Source of the DNA: Vidua macroura
Taxonomy: Eukaryota; Chordata; Aves; Passeriformes; Viduidae
Direction of reading: 5' to 3'
Length of the DNA: 64,000 bases
NCBI RefSeq assembly: GCF_024509145.1
Contig: NC_071572.1
Coordinates: 104,706,305-104,770,304, forward strand
The notes under the pieces are model-generated. The model was not told the DNA's origin. It searched no databases and was given only the letters and a program-made list of their open reading frames with translations. A program made the position numbers and the translations under genes. This document shows positions 9,853 through 23,736 of the stretch, piece by piece. Numbering within the stretch: position 1 is the first letter of the stretch; each line of letters opens with the position of its first letter.

Positions 9853-12359
9853 TGTTCACAACAACAGGTTCAGCAAGTGAAGATAAGAATTGTTTATCAG
9901 TCTTTTCTCTGATCTTCTCACACCCTTCCTCAGGACAATGCCTGGGAAAGTTGTGCTGCCACAGGGGTGTTTCTCATCCAGGAGACAGATTCAACTTAGA
10001 AAGGATGAGTGATTCATTAAAAAACTGTTTTCATGTAGGAACAGAACAGCAAAGCAGTTCTGGGCCTAGTGTGACTGCAGAAGCTGAGAAGCCGTCAATT
10101 TAGGTTTAGAGTAAGGTCAAGATCTGCACAGAGGAACAATGTATTTTGGTGAATGTTGCTTTATGAATCCGTAAAACACAAGAAGTAAAGGAGTGGGGAA
10201 AAAAGATCATCATACAACAGGCTGTAATTGCTTACAAGGGTAAGGACATACCCTATGAACTCCTTTGCATTGCTGAAGCTTTCAGCAGCTACTGTAGGTA
10301 CTTTGTGATACAGGAAATGAACCTTGAATCAGTTCTATTTCAATTCCAATCACCTTTTTCTAGAAAATTAAAGAAATGTGAAAGATATTGGAGAACATGA
10401 ACAAAATAAAATTCTTGTGAATCAACATAATCTTCTAATAGCAAATTTGTTTCAAGAAATTCTCAGAATACTTGAGCTGTTTTCCTTGTTTAGTCACTAG
10501 AGAAACGAAAAATAGTCAGAACCATGGCATATGGAATTCATTTAAAAAAAAAAAAAAAAGAAAAATTAGAAAATCCAACTGTATTTTATGCTGAAGTAGG
10601 TATTTAACACAGTGGAATGGTGTCTCAGCTAAAAAAATATGTGGAAACAAAATAGATCAACTATGTAAATATTCAGTTAGTTTTGTTTACAGTTAAATTA
10701 CAGTGTGAGAACTATTACTGGTTATTTCTGAGTAGTATTGACAGTAAATCACTTAGGACATAACGAGAAAAGTGGCAGTGTAATTTTCTAACATGCCTGA
10801 GTCTGCACAATAACTGATGCAAATTCTGCTGCACTCCACATTTGCCCAAATGTAAGGATCTTTTGAAATAACGTTACAGAGAGCTCATTTTGCAGAATGG
10901 GGACTTGGCTTCTACTTATTGAAAGAAAAATTCAAGAATTCCATTGACAGCAGAAGGGTAAGTCTTTTGGGCTTACAGACAGTTTTATTGAAAAGGACTT
11001 GCAAATGGAGTCTTGGAATTCTTCTTTCCTTAAATCAGGCAGATGCGTTTACTGCCATATATTGCATATATATAAGAGTCAGAGAAAATCTTCATACTTC
11101 AGCTTTTCCTTCAGCTTGATAATACCATTTCAATTGGATATATAATTGGTATTTTCATTGTTTGCCTAATGTTAAGTGAAATTAAAAGTAAACAGAATAG
11201 TGTATAACATCAGCTCTATGTAAGAACCGCCTGCAAGCAGCTGTGTAGCTACAGCATTGCAGGCTTCTCTGTTCCATCCCAAAGACACAGCCAATATACC
11301 TTTCATTTCAGTGGTCACCAGGATACATCCCATTTGATCTGAGATCTCATCTTTAGAAAATCACTGTAGTTGTTTTGGTTAAATCTAATTCCTATCTGAA
11401 CCAGTTAGCTGTGCCACTAATTACCTTATTTGTTATATCTTTTATTTGATTGCAGCGATCGAAAATTTCCTTCTAATCTGTATCTTTTATCTTTTTGTTA
11501 TTTTTTGTTTTTATTTTGTCTTTCTTTGATGATACTCCCTTCTACAACCCCATCATTCAGAGTATCTTCTCTTTCCTTGCCATTTTCCTTGCAGTAACAT
11601 TGCTTATTCTTTTCTGTCATTTCCCGTTATTTCATTCTACCTAGGTAACTTAGCTGGGTATTTCCTACTGACATTACCAGCCAGTGTCACAGCTACTCAA
11701 GGTTCAATGCTGTGTAAAAATTCCTATGTTTTATCAGAATTTCTTGCTTTGCAAGTTGTGCCTATTACATAATTTTTTCTTTTCAATCTGCAACTCTCAG
11801 AAAAGTCTGGCACAATTTTTTCCATATTCTCCTGCTGGGTAACTGAAAAGATATTTGATCAAAATTAACCAATGCCTGTGCAATGGATATTTTCAAAAAA
11901 ATACTTGTGAGCAATTCATAAATGTGCTTTGAGGAATATTTTTAGCAATAAAATATATATAGAAGTAATCTTATCCTTTCCTGAATTTATTTCCCCCCTA
12001 ATGTTTAGAGAATGTATTGAATGTTTTGTTTAAATGATTTGGTCTATGAATTTTGTAAGCATTTCTGTAAGATTGCTGCTTTTACAGCAGGAAGAGATCA
12101 TATGTTAACAACTTGCAGCTGCTGAATGCTAGTGCTCATCCTAAACACCATTTTAGGATTTCAATGCTGAAATGAAAACAAAGTTTAAGAAGTGAAATGT
12201 GAGTGACAAGCAGTCCTTTAGATATGAGTATCACAGCTTAAGCAGCTCACAGTATTTAGCTTTGCAAACAGAATGGTTTGCAAACTTGCTTTACACCATT
12301 TCTGGCCTCCCTTCTCTGACATGTCCAGAAAACAGCAATAGAGCTGGGAGGGTCTGGAA
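9853..12359. other. AT-rich non-coding stretch
   Basis: No gene or repeat recognised. There is a short A run (10545-10559) interrupted by G. The open frames (83 codons or fewer) have no support. Confidence 0.5.
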
Positions 12360-12735
12360 GGTAAGTCCTGTGAGGAGCAGCTGAGGAAGCTGGGGGTGTT
12401 TAGCTTGGAGAAAGGGAAGCTCAAGGAAGACCTTATCACTCAGGTGGGGGTCAGGCTCTGCTCCAAGGTAACAAGTAATAGGCTTCAGTCTGTGCCAGAG
12501 GAGGTTCAGGTTAAGTATCAGAAATAATTTCCTCCCAGAAGGGGTTGTTAAGCGTTGGAATGGACTGTTCAGGGAGGTGGTGAAGTCACCATCCCTGGAG
12601 GCATTCAAGAAACAACTGGATGTGGCACTCAGTGCCGTGGTCTGGTTGACAGGGGGTGGTTGACAAAAGGTTGGACCAAATGATCTCAGTGTTCTTTTCC
12701 AATCTAAATAATTTTGTAATTATGGGATTCTCCTG
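12360..12735 (+). mobile_element. CR1 LINE fragment, 3' end
   Basis: Plus-strand landmarks occur in the right order: 'gagcagctgaggaagctggg', 'tttagcttggagaaa', 'cagaaggggttgttaagcg', 'tggaatgga', 'catccctggaggcattcaag' and 'ggttggacc-aatgatctca'. It ends near 'aattttgtaattatggg', a decayed form of the CR1 tail repeat. The remains of the ORF2 C-terminus and 3' UTR are present, with several frame breaks. Confidence 0.92.
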
Positions 12736-12739
12736 GTAT

Positions 12740-14150
12740 AGCATACAGCTTTCCAATCTCATCAAGGTGAACACTGGACTAGAACCTCCAGGGATGCTGC
12801 TCCTTAGTTCACTTGTGAGATAACTGGCCCTGTGAACTATAGAGTGTATCTATGAGGAATATGTTTCTACCTGAAAGAAAAGAAAACGAACAGCCAACAT
12901 AATATTACTTCAGTTAATTCCTCAAGGGATGTGTCAGAGAGCAGCTTGCACGCTGCTCTCCCTTCTTTCCTGAATAAATACAGAAATGAATCTTGGAACT
13001 CATTTAATGGCAATTCACAGCTTTAGATTACACTTCCTTGTGGAGTTTCCTCACCTTCATGAACTGAGCTGATTTTTGTCTCAGTAAAATATATGAAGTA
13101 CTAAAATGTATTTTCATTTTTCAGGAATATAATTTAAAGAAATGACAGACATTATTTCCTTGATCATTCCCCATATAAAGAAATTATTGAATATAATAAC
13201 ATGTAGTAGGTTTGTTTTTTTTTTTTTTGTTTTGCTCAAGTGAAATTATATTATCAGATACAGATGAGCACATTTCAAATTTTAAAAAATGAACATATTG
13301 AGGTCCATAACCTTGTAATTTGCATTTTCTTGACATTTTCTATACTGTGGTTGCTAATTTCAGCCATTCTAATTCATACAGAAATTAATTTTCATTTTGA
13401 TTCACACATACAGACATTAGCATTAGACTGTGCTGTTATCATGCAGTCACTCAAAAGATGATAGGTTCAATGGTGTCACATTATCTGCCTTTCTAAATTA
13501 CTGTGACACAAGTCTTATTCTTTCCCAGCATATTTTTTCTTGTTCCTCTTCCTTTGCTTCTCTTAAATCCTCATATGTCCCTTATCATAGAAATATTTAT
13601 GAATTAACATCTATAGTCTCCCTTTTCATAGTTTGTACTTCTAACTTCATAATTTTTAAGATTATTTCTTAAATGCTTCAAATTTGATCAATTGCCCACC
13701 AAGTATAAGTTGCACTGAGCAATGGAACACACCTCAGGCATAAAAAATGCAAACAATCTTACAAAAATAAGTTATTTTGTTTGAAATGCAATAGATTAAA
13801 TATGTTGGTTTACTAGGTAAAAACTTGGTTAGATGAGAACTGACTCTGCTAGAGGGAACAGAATATACCTTGAGGCATCTGGGAAAAAAGAAATTTGACA
13901 GTGCAAAGGTTGCTGTAGTACAAGGTATCATTCCCCTCCACTAGGAAATTCAATGTGCTATCTGAGGCACTTCTGGTTTGGCTGGATAAATTGTACCAAA
14001 GAATATTTCATTTTGTGTCACAATTTATATCATCATGATCCAAATTTTAAACAATGTGTAATATTTGAAGTGATGGCATTTTCCCAGGATGCAAGAGATA
14101 TTACTGATCACTGAAAGAGAAGAAAACCCCTGTCTCCTTTAAGGTGTAGC
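12740..14150. other. AT-rich non-coding stretch
   Basis: No gene or repeat recognised apart from a short T run near 13215-13228. The CR1 copies on either side are in opposite orientation. Confidence 0.5.
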
Positions 14151-14156
14151 ACAAAA

Positions 14157-14520
14157 TTACAGAATGCTTGAGATTGACAGGGACCTCTGGAGGTCCAGCC
14201 CTACTGCTCAAGCGGGGCCACCAAGAGCCAGTAGCCCACCACACAGTGTCCAGAAAATTCTTTGGTGTCTCTAAGGAGAGAGACTCCACAACTTCTTTGA
14301 ACAAGTTACGTCTGTGCTCAGTCATCTGCACAGTAAAAGTTTCCTGATGTTTAGAGGGAACATCTTCTGTTTCATTTTGTGCCCATTGCCTCTTGTCTTG
14401 AGACTGAGCAGCACTAAAAAAAGTGTGGTTCAATCCTCTTCACACTCTCTCTTCAGGAATTTTTATATATTTATAGGATACCTCTTGAACCTTCTTTATG
14501 TTTTATTCTTTCTCATAGTT
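14157..14520 (-). mobile_element. CR1 LINE fragment, different subfamily
   Basis: The plus strand reads as the complement of CR1: 'gggacctctggaggtcca', 'ctgctcaagc-ggg', 'gagagactccacaact', 'tttcctgatgtttagaggga', 'gtgcccattgcctcttgtc'. These landmarks belong to a CR1 subfamily group different from the copies at 12.4 and 43.5 kb. The tail repeat is degraded. It is truncated and encodes nothing functional. Confidence 0.9.
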
Positions 14521-15104
14521 AACAGATACATAAAAAATTGGTTACATTAAGTGTAACAGTTTTCTTATCTTTTTTTTGTTTCCTGCCCAAAATTCAGCTT
14601 AACAATTTTTCCTGTATTAGGCAATACATAAGTGAAGGCTGACAGGGGAAGGTGTAACACTCCTGAGGTGACTATCAGACGACAGACTGATGTCTTCTGT
14701 TGTTTGCCTGAAGGTGCTAATGATGACTGAACATCATTGCCATGCTAAGGCTTGTATGTGAACTCCTGAATGCTCAGCAGCCAGGTCGCTTGGCATTTTT
14801 ACAATAAATATTGTAAGAATATTTGTAACTATCAATATAATGCAACATGGATAACAATACCAGGCAGCCTGGGTTCATGAGTTCCACATGGATATTAATT
14901 TTTCTTTTAAATGGAAGTGTCACTGATAGCAGCAGTAGTACAATTTACCACTTCCTTTTCTGTAAACTGTTTTGGTTTGCTACAGGATGATATTTTGATT
15001 AAGAAGCCAGGTGATACAAAATCAATAGAAGAGTTCATACTGATGAAACACTGTCTTTCTTACTGATGTTTGTGAGGTCTTTAAGAAACAGTTTCTGACC
15101 TTTT
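14521..15104. other. AT-rich non-coding stretch
   Basis: Nothing recognisable. Confidence 0.45.
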
Positions 15105-15300
15105 GCTATTTAATATTGTTATCAATGACTTGGAGGAAAACAAAACTGTTATTGATTGAATTTATAGCAAATGCACACAAACACAAAAGAATGTCAAAAA
15201 AAAAAAAGGTAAAATTCAGCAGGGATATGTAGGTGGTTTAGTAAGCATAGGATAAATATACAATTTGCAACTCAGCCAAGTTACATTTTGGTGTAGTGAA
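15105..15300 (+). mobile_element. Possible old CR1 reverse-transcriptase remnant
   Basis: The bases at about 15105-15145 translate to a LLFNIVINDLEE-like peptide. This resembles the conserved FNIFINDLDE block that CR1 ORF2 carries just before the catalytic FADD motif. The frame then breaks. The rest is too diverged to place, so extent and identity are uncertain. Confidence 0.45.
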
Positions 15301-18300
15301 GTGTGAATAGAAGCCACATTTTACAGCTACAAATGTCTTGAAGAGAAGATGCTTTTAAAAAGGTGCAAGAAGTCACACAAAGCATGAGCACTCAATACAA
15401 TTCCACATTAAAAAGGTGAATGTGAGGCAAAAACATGAGAATATTGAGTAGAAATTAATTGTGCTGTTTCTCCTTAGGTGGATGCTGCTTCTGTTCTGAA
15501 ATCCAGAGTTCAAAAAATGCATTGATAAATTCAAAAAGAAGGACTCAAGGAGCTCAAAATATGAATTTAGGAAAGGAAATGGTGTCTGTTGTACTTCTAG
15601 TGCTTCACAGCTTGATGCTCAAAAGAGTAGACTGTTGTGCTGTCAAACTTTCCTTGCTTTGTGATGGGATGTTCCACCAATTCTCTGTCCTTGCTAAAGT
15701 CCCTGGTACAGGCATTGGTCCCTGTCTGTTTATGTCCTTTGTGTGTGGTGTCATGCTACTCATTCCTTTCTATTTTATATAGTACAGCTGTACCTCTTCT
15801 TGCTCATGTTTGGGGGTTTTGCAGGGAGGGAAATACAAGTTCTGGACATAGCTTTAAGCATTTGATGCACCCAACCTTTAATTCCCTCTGTCAAAACCAG
15901 TCAAGGGCAATGAAGTTATGGCAGGATCACAGAGCAGTTAAAAGTTTCACTGATGTTGCAGGTGCAGCAATTCCCAACAAAAAGCCAAACCCTCACCTAC
16001 ACATATAGCCTCTCACAAGGACAACATTTCTTGTTTTTCTCCTCTTTCCCACTGTTTGACTATTCTGGGATCCAATAGAACTGTGACATTCCCATGGGGC
16101 TCTTTAGGTGTCCTGCATCCCACAAAAGCTTACAGAACAAACCAAGTGCTCTTGGGTGTTGCTGCTGCTATTCTTCCCTGGGTCATCCCTGCACATCGCC
16201 TCATGTTGTTGCTGGTTCTCCGGATTGTTCCAGAAAATTGGGATCAATCTGGCCAACCATTAGCTCTAGTTTCTGGGCAGATCCTAGGTGGCTTTTCCCT
16301 AGTGTCATCGAAACAGTGAAAAAATTTTGTGACATTCAGCCACATGGTTCTGTCAAGGAGGTTGTGGGAATGGGGAATGGACATCTCCAGAGTGAGAATT
16401 CAATATTTAAAGAATTACTTCTTAAAACTGACTGAGTGATGAGATCACCTGGCGCATTAGACTACTGGATCTCTTGTTAATTTGACAGTTTGCATAGATA
16501 GATTGTTTTTAGTTTCTGCTTTGTTTGCTTCCATTTTTAAATGTTTTCCTAATTCATTATTTTTAATTCTGTGGTATTTCATCTCAGAATTTCTCCTCAA
16601 AACTGAGGTGCAAAATTTGTAGAGAGAAGTAGAAAAGCTCAATAGTGAGGTGAAATTTGTCCATATGTAAAGATTCCATAGCAAGAAACAGAATTAACAA
16701 ATTCCGCACTGATTCCCCCACTCATGAAGTGGGATTTGATTACAGTTAATAAGAAATCATATAATAAAAATTATTAAGAGGATTCTCAAATATTACAGGA
16801 AACTTTATAATGAATTATGGCATATGGAAGTTGTAGATAGACATATTTCATTTAGGAATAATTCACATTTTAAAATATTAGAACAATTTCTATTTCAGTT
16901 CACCCGCAGATGTTAAATCAAGAAAGTTGTATGACTTACTTAATAGAAGCAGGGAGATGATGTGGTTATAATTGTCCCCCTTTGCCCTCTGAAGTCCATG
17001 AATCCATGAAATAAGTGAAAGAGATATTGGAATTTTTTTGTCATATTTCCAGTGTCATCAATAGTGTCAGGTTTGATTTTTCACAATTGATGCTCTACTA
17101 GCCATAGTGTCAGCAGAAATGAACCATCCCCACAGTTACTGGCCGGCTGTTTTACCTCCCTCTCCAATTCATATGCCTAGATCTATAAATGGAACAATTT
17201 GATTTTTAAAAGATAAGGTTAAATCACCTATATGTATTCAAGTAAGTTTAATTTTTAAAATTAAAATATTTTTTCTTTGGTATTTAAAAAGCATTTTTAA
17301 ATATGTTATAATAATTTGCACTGGGTTTCAGCCTATTTTACACCTCCAAAACTTCAAAACTGGTACTTACTCAGTTCACTTAATTCCTTGTGTTGGGCTG
17401 TGGAACTTCCCCATCCTCATGTCAGGAGCAGCAACATCAGAAGGAAGGGCCATCCTTTGACCAAATACTTGTCTGATGTTTATTATTCTGTAGCTTTTCT
17501 TTTGCCCAAAGCAGTAGCCCCTCATTCACGTCTTTGATACGGGATCCAAGGACTGAAGAGAGGCTGCAGTCACCCTCCAGGAATAAATGCTTCTCCAGAA
17601 ACCAAGTGCCAGACAGGGGTCTGCTAAATAAATGTCATGGAGAAAGCAGGAGAGCTGACAAATTTCCCTCCTGCCTTACAGAGCTTTTAGTTCTGCTTGT
17701 CTTGACCTGCTGAATGATTGGCAATCGTTCCTTTGCTGTTTTCGAACTTCGTTGTTTCATCTGTCAGCTGTAAAGGGATCATAGCCCTCCAACAGGTGTT
17801 CCTTTCCCTAACCTGTTTCATGGAAAACTATGTTTTGAGGATAGAATCAGCAAAGTATTTAGAGCTGTTAAAAGAGTACCTTTAGTAAAATGATTGAATA
17901 AATACTTAGCACCTTCTGTATGTTTTAGTTAGAAGTAAAAACATATTTTCAAATTAGATTTTACAAGCTGATGAGAGGTTATACAGGGAATTCAGATTTT
18001 TTCTACAATTATTTAATTTAATTGATAAATTAACCTAATAATTATATAACTGAAGCACATGGTAAAGCTAAAACATTAAATAAAACTAATTAAGAACCTC
18101 ATCTTATTCAGTCAAAATAAATCCAAGGATTTATTTTTCTTTCATTCTGAAATTTCCATAAGGAATAATCTAATCTAACTTAGTGCCTAAATTCTCATTG
18201 CTGTCAATAGACCTTAATTTTGCAAATATATTCCAAGAAACATATAGAATTTAGAGACTTCCTACCACTTTTAATTTAATTTTCATGCAAAAAAAAATTA

Positions 18301-19724
18301 AAAGATCCAACCTTTTCTAATTTTCAGCCCACTTGCAGGGCACACATTGATTTAGGCCTGTGTTCTGGTTGCTCTCGCTTTTCAAATCTCAGTGGGAATA
18401 GTTTTAATCTATTGTTAAGAATGATTAAATCACGGAATCTTAGCATACTGAAATGTGTTAAATTAGCAAGAAGAACAATGTTGTCGTTGTTAAACAGATA
18501 ACCTGTGAGCTCTGTGGCACTCTTTTATTTATGGACTTTGTTACTCACAGTATGACTCTGTACAATACAAAAAGAGTTTTCTCTAAAGACTAAATTTCAA
18601 AGACTTATATGTCTGTGACTGAGGAAAAGCATTTCTTCTCTCCAGGTACACATTCCTGAGAAAGATTAATAAAGCAGGAAAAAAGATCCTCTTCATAAGA
18701 GACCATACTCTAGGCATCTTTTATATTATCACAATGTTGTGTTTCAGAGGAATGGGAAGGAAATAAAATCCTGTCCCTGGAAATTGATGTATAAACAGTA
18801 ACTGTCCAGAGTCTCAAGAAGCATAAATAAATGTGCTAATCTTTGCTGGAGATAATGGTACCATGACAGTTTAGGCCGACTGTGGATCTGATCCCTTAGC
18901 AAAATAATGCACCTCCAGTTATTGATGAGACATCTAAAGAATCCTCCACAGAAAAAAGATCCTTTAATCTCTCCATGTAGCTCTCATTAATATCCTTTGC
19001 AGCTCTAAAAAAAGTTGTTTATGATGTTTGAATACATTGATTTTTGAAAGAATATATTTAGCATTATCTTTCCATTTGTCAGAATCAAAACTATTTTGAC
19101 ACATCAGGTAACAAAACTGCAACAAGAAATCAGAAACTCGGTGAAAAAAGTGTCAGAAAATAGATGGTTTGTGTATGAGATGATCCTTCTAAACTCATAA
19201 CATTGTTCTGAAAACATCTTTAAAATATATTTTTATACTCCCTTTTTTTTAAGGTTTACTGCTACTTGTTAGCATGCCACATGAATAGTCTCCTGGAACA
19301 CCCTACTCTTTTGTTTGTGTATGCTTTTATAAAATACTGCATTCATAGAAGAACCTTCATTTTATGCTTAGGTCAAAAAGCAAATAATATTTGTTTTGGT
19401 TTTTTTTTCCAATTTTAATTTTCTTTACAGAAACCTTGTCACTGAATAACCATCCTAGCTGTTAGGTTTTTTTAAAAAAAGCATAAGAAAGCAAACCTTT
19501 CAAAAATGTCTGTAAATAGATACAATTTATCATTTATCTAAAAAGGTATTTAGGAGAAATGCACAGATGTAAACTTCTGAACCTGTTCTTCATATGCTAT
19601 TTATTTGTGAAGCTACCCAGATCCTATGGATTTCTTTTTGTTCACTGCCCCAGAACTAAATAAATATATTACTTCTGCTACTACAATGGATGGGCAACTT
19701 AAAGCAGAGGAAATATTTTGGGGG
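15301..19724. other. AT-rich non-coding stretch
   Basis: No gene recognised. From 15459 to 16435 four plus-strand open frames of 87-123 codons overlap in different frames, in DNA slightly richer in G+C. None shows a domain, and splice sites are not evident, so I do not call a gene. The remainder to 19.7 kb is AT-rich and without recognisable repeats. Confidence 0.5.
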
Positions 19725-19746
19725 TGTGTGTGTGTGTGTGTGTGTG
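19725..19746. repeat. TG microsatellite, 11 units
   Basis: A perfect (TG)11 tract preceded by a G run. It is likely polymorphic in length. Confidence 0.95.
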
Positions 19747-19997
19747 TTTTCAGTCTGTGTGGGCTCTGCTGAGTCTGTCATGCTCCTGGAAATGTATGGG
19801 AAGGGGAAGCAAGGAAAGGATGGAAATGGAACTTTACTGCAAATTGCAGCACTGACCAAAGGGAGCTCTAAATCATGGTGAAGAGTTCCATCCAATGAAA
19901 ACTCAGTGTAAAATAAAGGAACAGAACTAAGAGTCATATCCTTCTCCGTCTTTTGGGTTTTTTTTTGGTTGTTTTTTTTTTTCACAGAGGCTTGAGG

Positions 19998-20062
19998 AAT
20001 TTAAAATTTTGGAACTAGATGATCTTTAAAGTCCCTTTCAACCCAAACCATTCTATGATTGT
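19998..20062 (+). mobile_element. CR1 3' tail fragment
   Basis: The stretch 'ggaactagatgatctttaaa', 'gtccctttcaaccc' and 'aaaccattctatgatt' is the end of a CR1 element in plus orientation. Only the last 65 bp or so remain. The CR1 piece that follows at 20235 comes from further upstream in the element, so this is a separate insertion. Confidence 0.9.
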
Positions 20063-20234
20063 AAATACCCTTCTGCACAGAGGTGCTGCTTTGAGACAAA
20101 TAAGTCTGTGTTTCCTTCTACCTCCAGATTTGCAGCTGCTGAACCCCTCATTTTAGAATAGTTTCCCTTAAGGACATATCTTGAGAAGATAGAAGTGATG
20201 CTGCACAAAAAAAAAAAAAGAAAAATCCCTTGGT

Positions 20235-20415
20235 TTTGCAAGTCCTGTGAGAAGCAGCTGAGAGAGCTGGGTTGTTTAGCCCGGAGAAAAGGAGGCTCAG
20301 TTGAGACCTTATCACTCTCCACAACAATCTGAAAAGAGGTTGTAGACAGGTGGGGGTGTGGCTCTTCTCCCAGGTAACCAGTGACAGGACGAGTGGGCTT
20401 AAGTGTTCCGAGGGA
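20235..20415 (+). mobile_element. CR1 LINE fragment lacking its tail
   Basis: Landmarks are 'gagaagcagctgagagagctggg', 'tttagcccggagaaaaggaggctca', 'gagaccttatc' and 'gtaaccagtgacaggac'. It stops before the CR1 3' UTR, at about 20415. The missing 3' end is unusual for CR1, whose copies normally lose the 5' side, and points to a later deletion. Confidence 0.87.
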
Positions 20416-21641
20416 TGTTTCCAACTATCCCGCTCTGTTTCAAAATTAATTGAATTGAATTAATTTCCCCAATTCAAGTCTGGTTTTCTTATGGCAATAA
20501 TTACCCTTTCCTTATTTTTTCCAAGAGCTTTTTTTATTGTGTTTTCTCCTCTAGTCCTGGTGAGAGGACCTGAGTAAGGGTGACAAGTGCCTTGGTGGGC
20601 ATCAGGTAGCCTGCAAATGTTAACTCACAGTTAATACCAGGGATTTTGCCTGTATTGGAAATCCTAGATTTTTTAATAGTAGACATGTAATTTAATCATC
20701 TATCACAGGTTTACATACACATACAAATATACATCTATATATGTGAGGAATTATAAAGTGGCAGACAGTGGTATAAATCTGGCAATTTCAAAAGGTCAGA
20801 AGTGCTTTGGTGCAATTACACAGAACTAACATACCCCAGGCTGACAGAAAAATTCCTGAGAGCATATTGTGTCTCACTATTCAAATATTATGTCAAGTCA
20901 CACAAGGCATACAGAGAATTGTAACTCCTTCTGGTTAATGTGTCAAGACTTGTGTCAACACATGCCGTGTTATTACCTAATGCAACAAACTTATTGAAAA
21001 GAAAAAGATATCACTGTGCTGTGACAGGCTTGATTCTTTTCTAATGCTCATCCAGTGACCTTTGAATTACTGAACCGTTGGAAATATCCCTTGTTCTGTT
21101 CTACTCAACAGTGTTTTTAACATCAGAACAGTTTTATTTTGAGGCACCAGATATTTCTGCAGCTGGTTAAAATGGAGATTTGACATGGAGGAAGTTGTTG
21201 AGAAGTAGTTTATGAATTTGAAATGCAGATGGGAATAGGGATATTTAGCCAAGGGGACAAAAGCAAACTCTAACACCAATCACATTGGCAAAGCTGAAAA
21301 GGAAATTTAAATATTTGAGTCAAGCTAGATTTCTTCCTCTTATATTATGTATTGCAAAGTGCAGCTGTGCTGTCCACCACAACCTTCAGAATGAGCAGCT
21401 GGATAGTTCTGCAAAAGGAGCCATAAATAATTAGTGATAATCTCGGTTGTTATAGAGTGGAAATTCTGATTTTGTTTAAAGCTCTTGTGTGATTATCACA
21501 TTATTTTTGGAGTTTTTTTTCACATCTCTGCACTTGGTAACTAAGTCTAGTTACATTTTAACAAGAGAAAACAAGAGTAAACAGTCACTCTAACTTGACT
21601 TTGTAAATCCTTAAACCTTTAGAAACATTCACATGAAGACT
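20416..21641. other. AT-rich non-coding stretch
   Basis: Nothing recognisable. Confidence 0.45.
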
Positions 21642-21866
21642 TCATGTGGAACAAATTCACAGGAAGAATTTCTTCACTGAAAGGGTTACCAAGCACTGGA
21701 ATGGGTTGCCCAGGAAAGTGGTGGAGTCACCATCCCTAGAAGTGTTCAAGAATCAACTTGATGCGGCACAGTGCTGTGGTTTAGTTGATATGATGGTGTC
21801 TGTAAACAGGTTGGACTCAATGATCTTGGAGGTCTATCCCAGCCTTAATCATTCTATGATTTTCTT
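21642..21866 (+). mobile_element. CR1 LINE fragment, 3' end
   Basis: Landmarks are 'aagaatttcttcactgaaag', 'cactggaatgggttgccca', 'gtggtggagtcaccatccct', 'ttggactcaatgatcttgga' and the tail 'aatcattctatgatt'. The short open frame from 21646 covers the C-terminal HWNGLPRKVVESPSLEVF-like block of ORF2. The copy is moderately diverged and inactive. Confidence 0.93.
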
Positions 21867-23688
21867 TATTGCCTCTGGAAACTGGGAGAGTTAAAAAATT
21901 GCCCCTTTTCTGCCATTGCATGAATCCAAATGATTTCTAGGATTAAATTGCCATGTTTAAAGGAACAGGCTTATCCTCTTTGCTCCAAGACAGTGTTTGT
22001 GCTGTCATACATGCATACAGAAATTTACAGGTGGTTTTTTTGACATTGGACAGTGCCATGTCCTAGTCATCTCTTAAGCCGAAGCCACTGATGCCTCTTG
22101 GTGCTGGAACAACCTACCCCAAACCAATTTCATTCTCCTTCAGAGTGCCTCTAGAATATATTGGTCAACATGAAACATCTTCTCTGTATGTTATACCTTC
22201 AACTTCCATCAACACCAGTCTCAGCTGTATACCCATAACACAGATAATTTATTTTTCAGGTACAAATAGCTACATATTTTCTCTCTGGTGTTCCTTAAAA
22301 GTCACAAACTATTGAAGCTGTCCAAACATTGTCTATGGTCTTTTCTAAGTTAATCACCTGGTTTGTCTTTGTAGGCCACAGTGAAGATTAGACTTTTCTT
22401 GAAGCCCATTAAACCAAACTGTCTTGGACACTTGTCTTACTTGAGGACAACTGTGTTCTTTGCTTCTCCATTGATTTTATGGGTACTGAGCAGACTGGTT
22501 TCAACCAGGTGTGTATCTTTTAATTATCTTGAGTTCAGTCTCAAGAATCTTGCCTTTACTAAGAAGAAAACCAACATAAGCTGTCAAAGAATTTATCCTG
22601 TCACAGTCTGCTCCATCAGCATATCCCCTGTTAGTAATTTTCTTCACATAACAATTTATAGATTATTTTTAAAATTATGCTTCTTGAAGATATTCAATCT
22701 TATAACTATGAAGAATGTGTATACATGTGGTGCTAAAATTTGCTTTTGTTTTCTTATAACAGTGCACACTTAAGGAAATGACTGGCTTGCTTGTCACAGA
22801 GATGCTTTACATAATCACATTTTTATCACAGTAATCAGTCAATATATTGAAAACCATCTTGCCAAAATGTTTAAATGAACTGCTTATTTAATATGGGAGT
22901 GCTGTGAGTGGGAAGAATGTATTGTGACCATTCAATCTCACTTGTTTAGTTTTTAGCTGTAACTGCTCTCAGTGAAGTACCCTCCTGAAATTTACTGAGA
23001 CAAAGATAATCACATAAAGGTGGTTATTTTTGTTATTTTCTATTTACCTGCCTCAGTGAAAACATCATCTTTTATTAATTATATTTTCGTTCCTTCTGAA
23101 GTTTTCTTAGAAATTCGTGATAAAAGAAATTAGATGATCTTTTTAGTCCTGGAGATGACAAGTGTTGATTTTTTAAAAAAATAATTTTTTATTGTTACTT
23201 ATTTCTAAAGGGCTCTGTAAGGCTAGGATTAACACTTGCCCTTACCCCACGGAAGCTGTTGGCATTTCCTATGGCAGTTGCCAGGCTCAAGGGAGATGGT
23301 GGGAGCAATCCTGAAACAGTGGCAGAAATGTTTGGCAGAAACAATGCACAATAAAATACAATATGATTTCCAGCAGTTTTACTCTTTCTAATTAATCAAA
23401 CAATGAAACCAAGCTTATGCTTACTTAATCTTTTCCTCTTTCAATCTATTTTTCCTCATACAGACAAAGTGTGTACTCTGCTCCCAAGAAGTCTCCTAAA
23501 GGGGAAAGAGGAAGCAGCAAATGAGCTGGTAACAACAGCAGCTGGCTGGGTGATGAGTAGGAGTTTCCTGTGTTTGATAAAAGGCATCGGCAGGCATTCA
23601 TTCTGATCCAGATCTCAAAACTGCTGTGAATAGGACTCTATAGCTTCCTACAGCTGACTGGAAACAACCTTTCACACAGACAGACACA

Positions 23689-23691
<3 letters not shown>
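21867..23691. other. AT-rich non-coding stretch
   Basis: A 130-codon plus-strand frame (22381-22773) and a 74-codon frame (22091-22315) are open but show no domain. Their composition is that of the surrounding AT-rich DNA. I see no repeats. Confidence 0.45.

Positions 23692-23733
<42 letters not shown>
23692..23733. repeat. CA microsatellite, about 21 units
   Basis: A perfect (AC)n tract of 42 bp with an imperfect CAGACACACA lead-in from about 23673. It is the longest dinucleotide repeat in the window and a likely polymorphic marker. Confidence 0.97.

Positions 23734-23734
<1 letters not shown>

Positions 23735-23736
<2 letters not shown>

Noticed and set aside
15459..16435. Cluster of four overlapping plus-strand frames
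   Set aside because: Different frames, no family resemblance and no convincing splice sites; a slightly higher G+C content is enough to explain them.
22381..22773. 130-codon plus-strand frame
   Set aside because: AT-rich hydrophobic translation typical of chance; no supporting feature.
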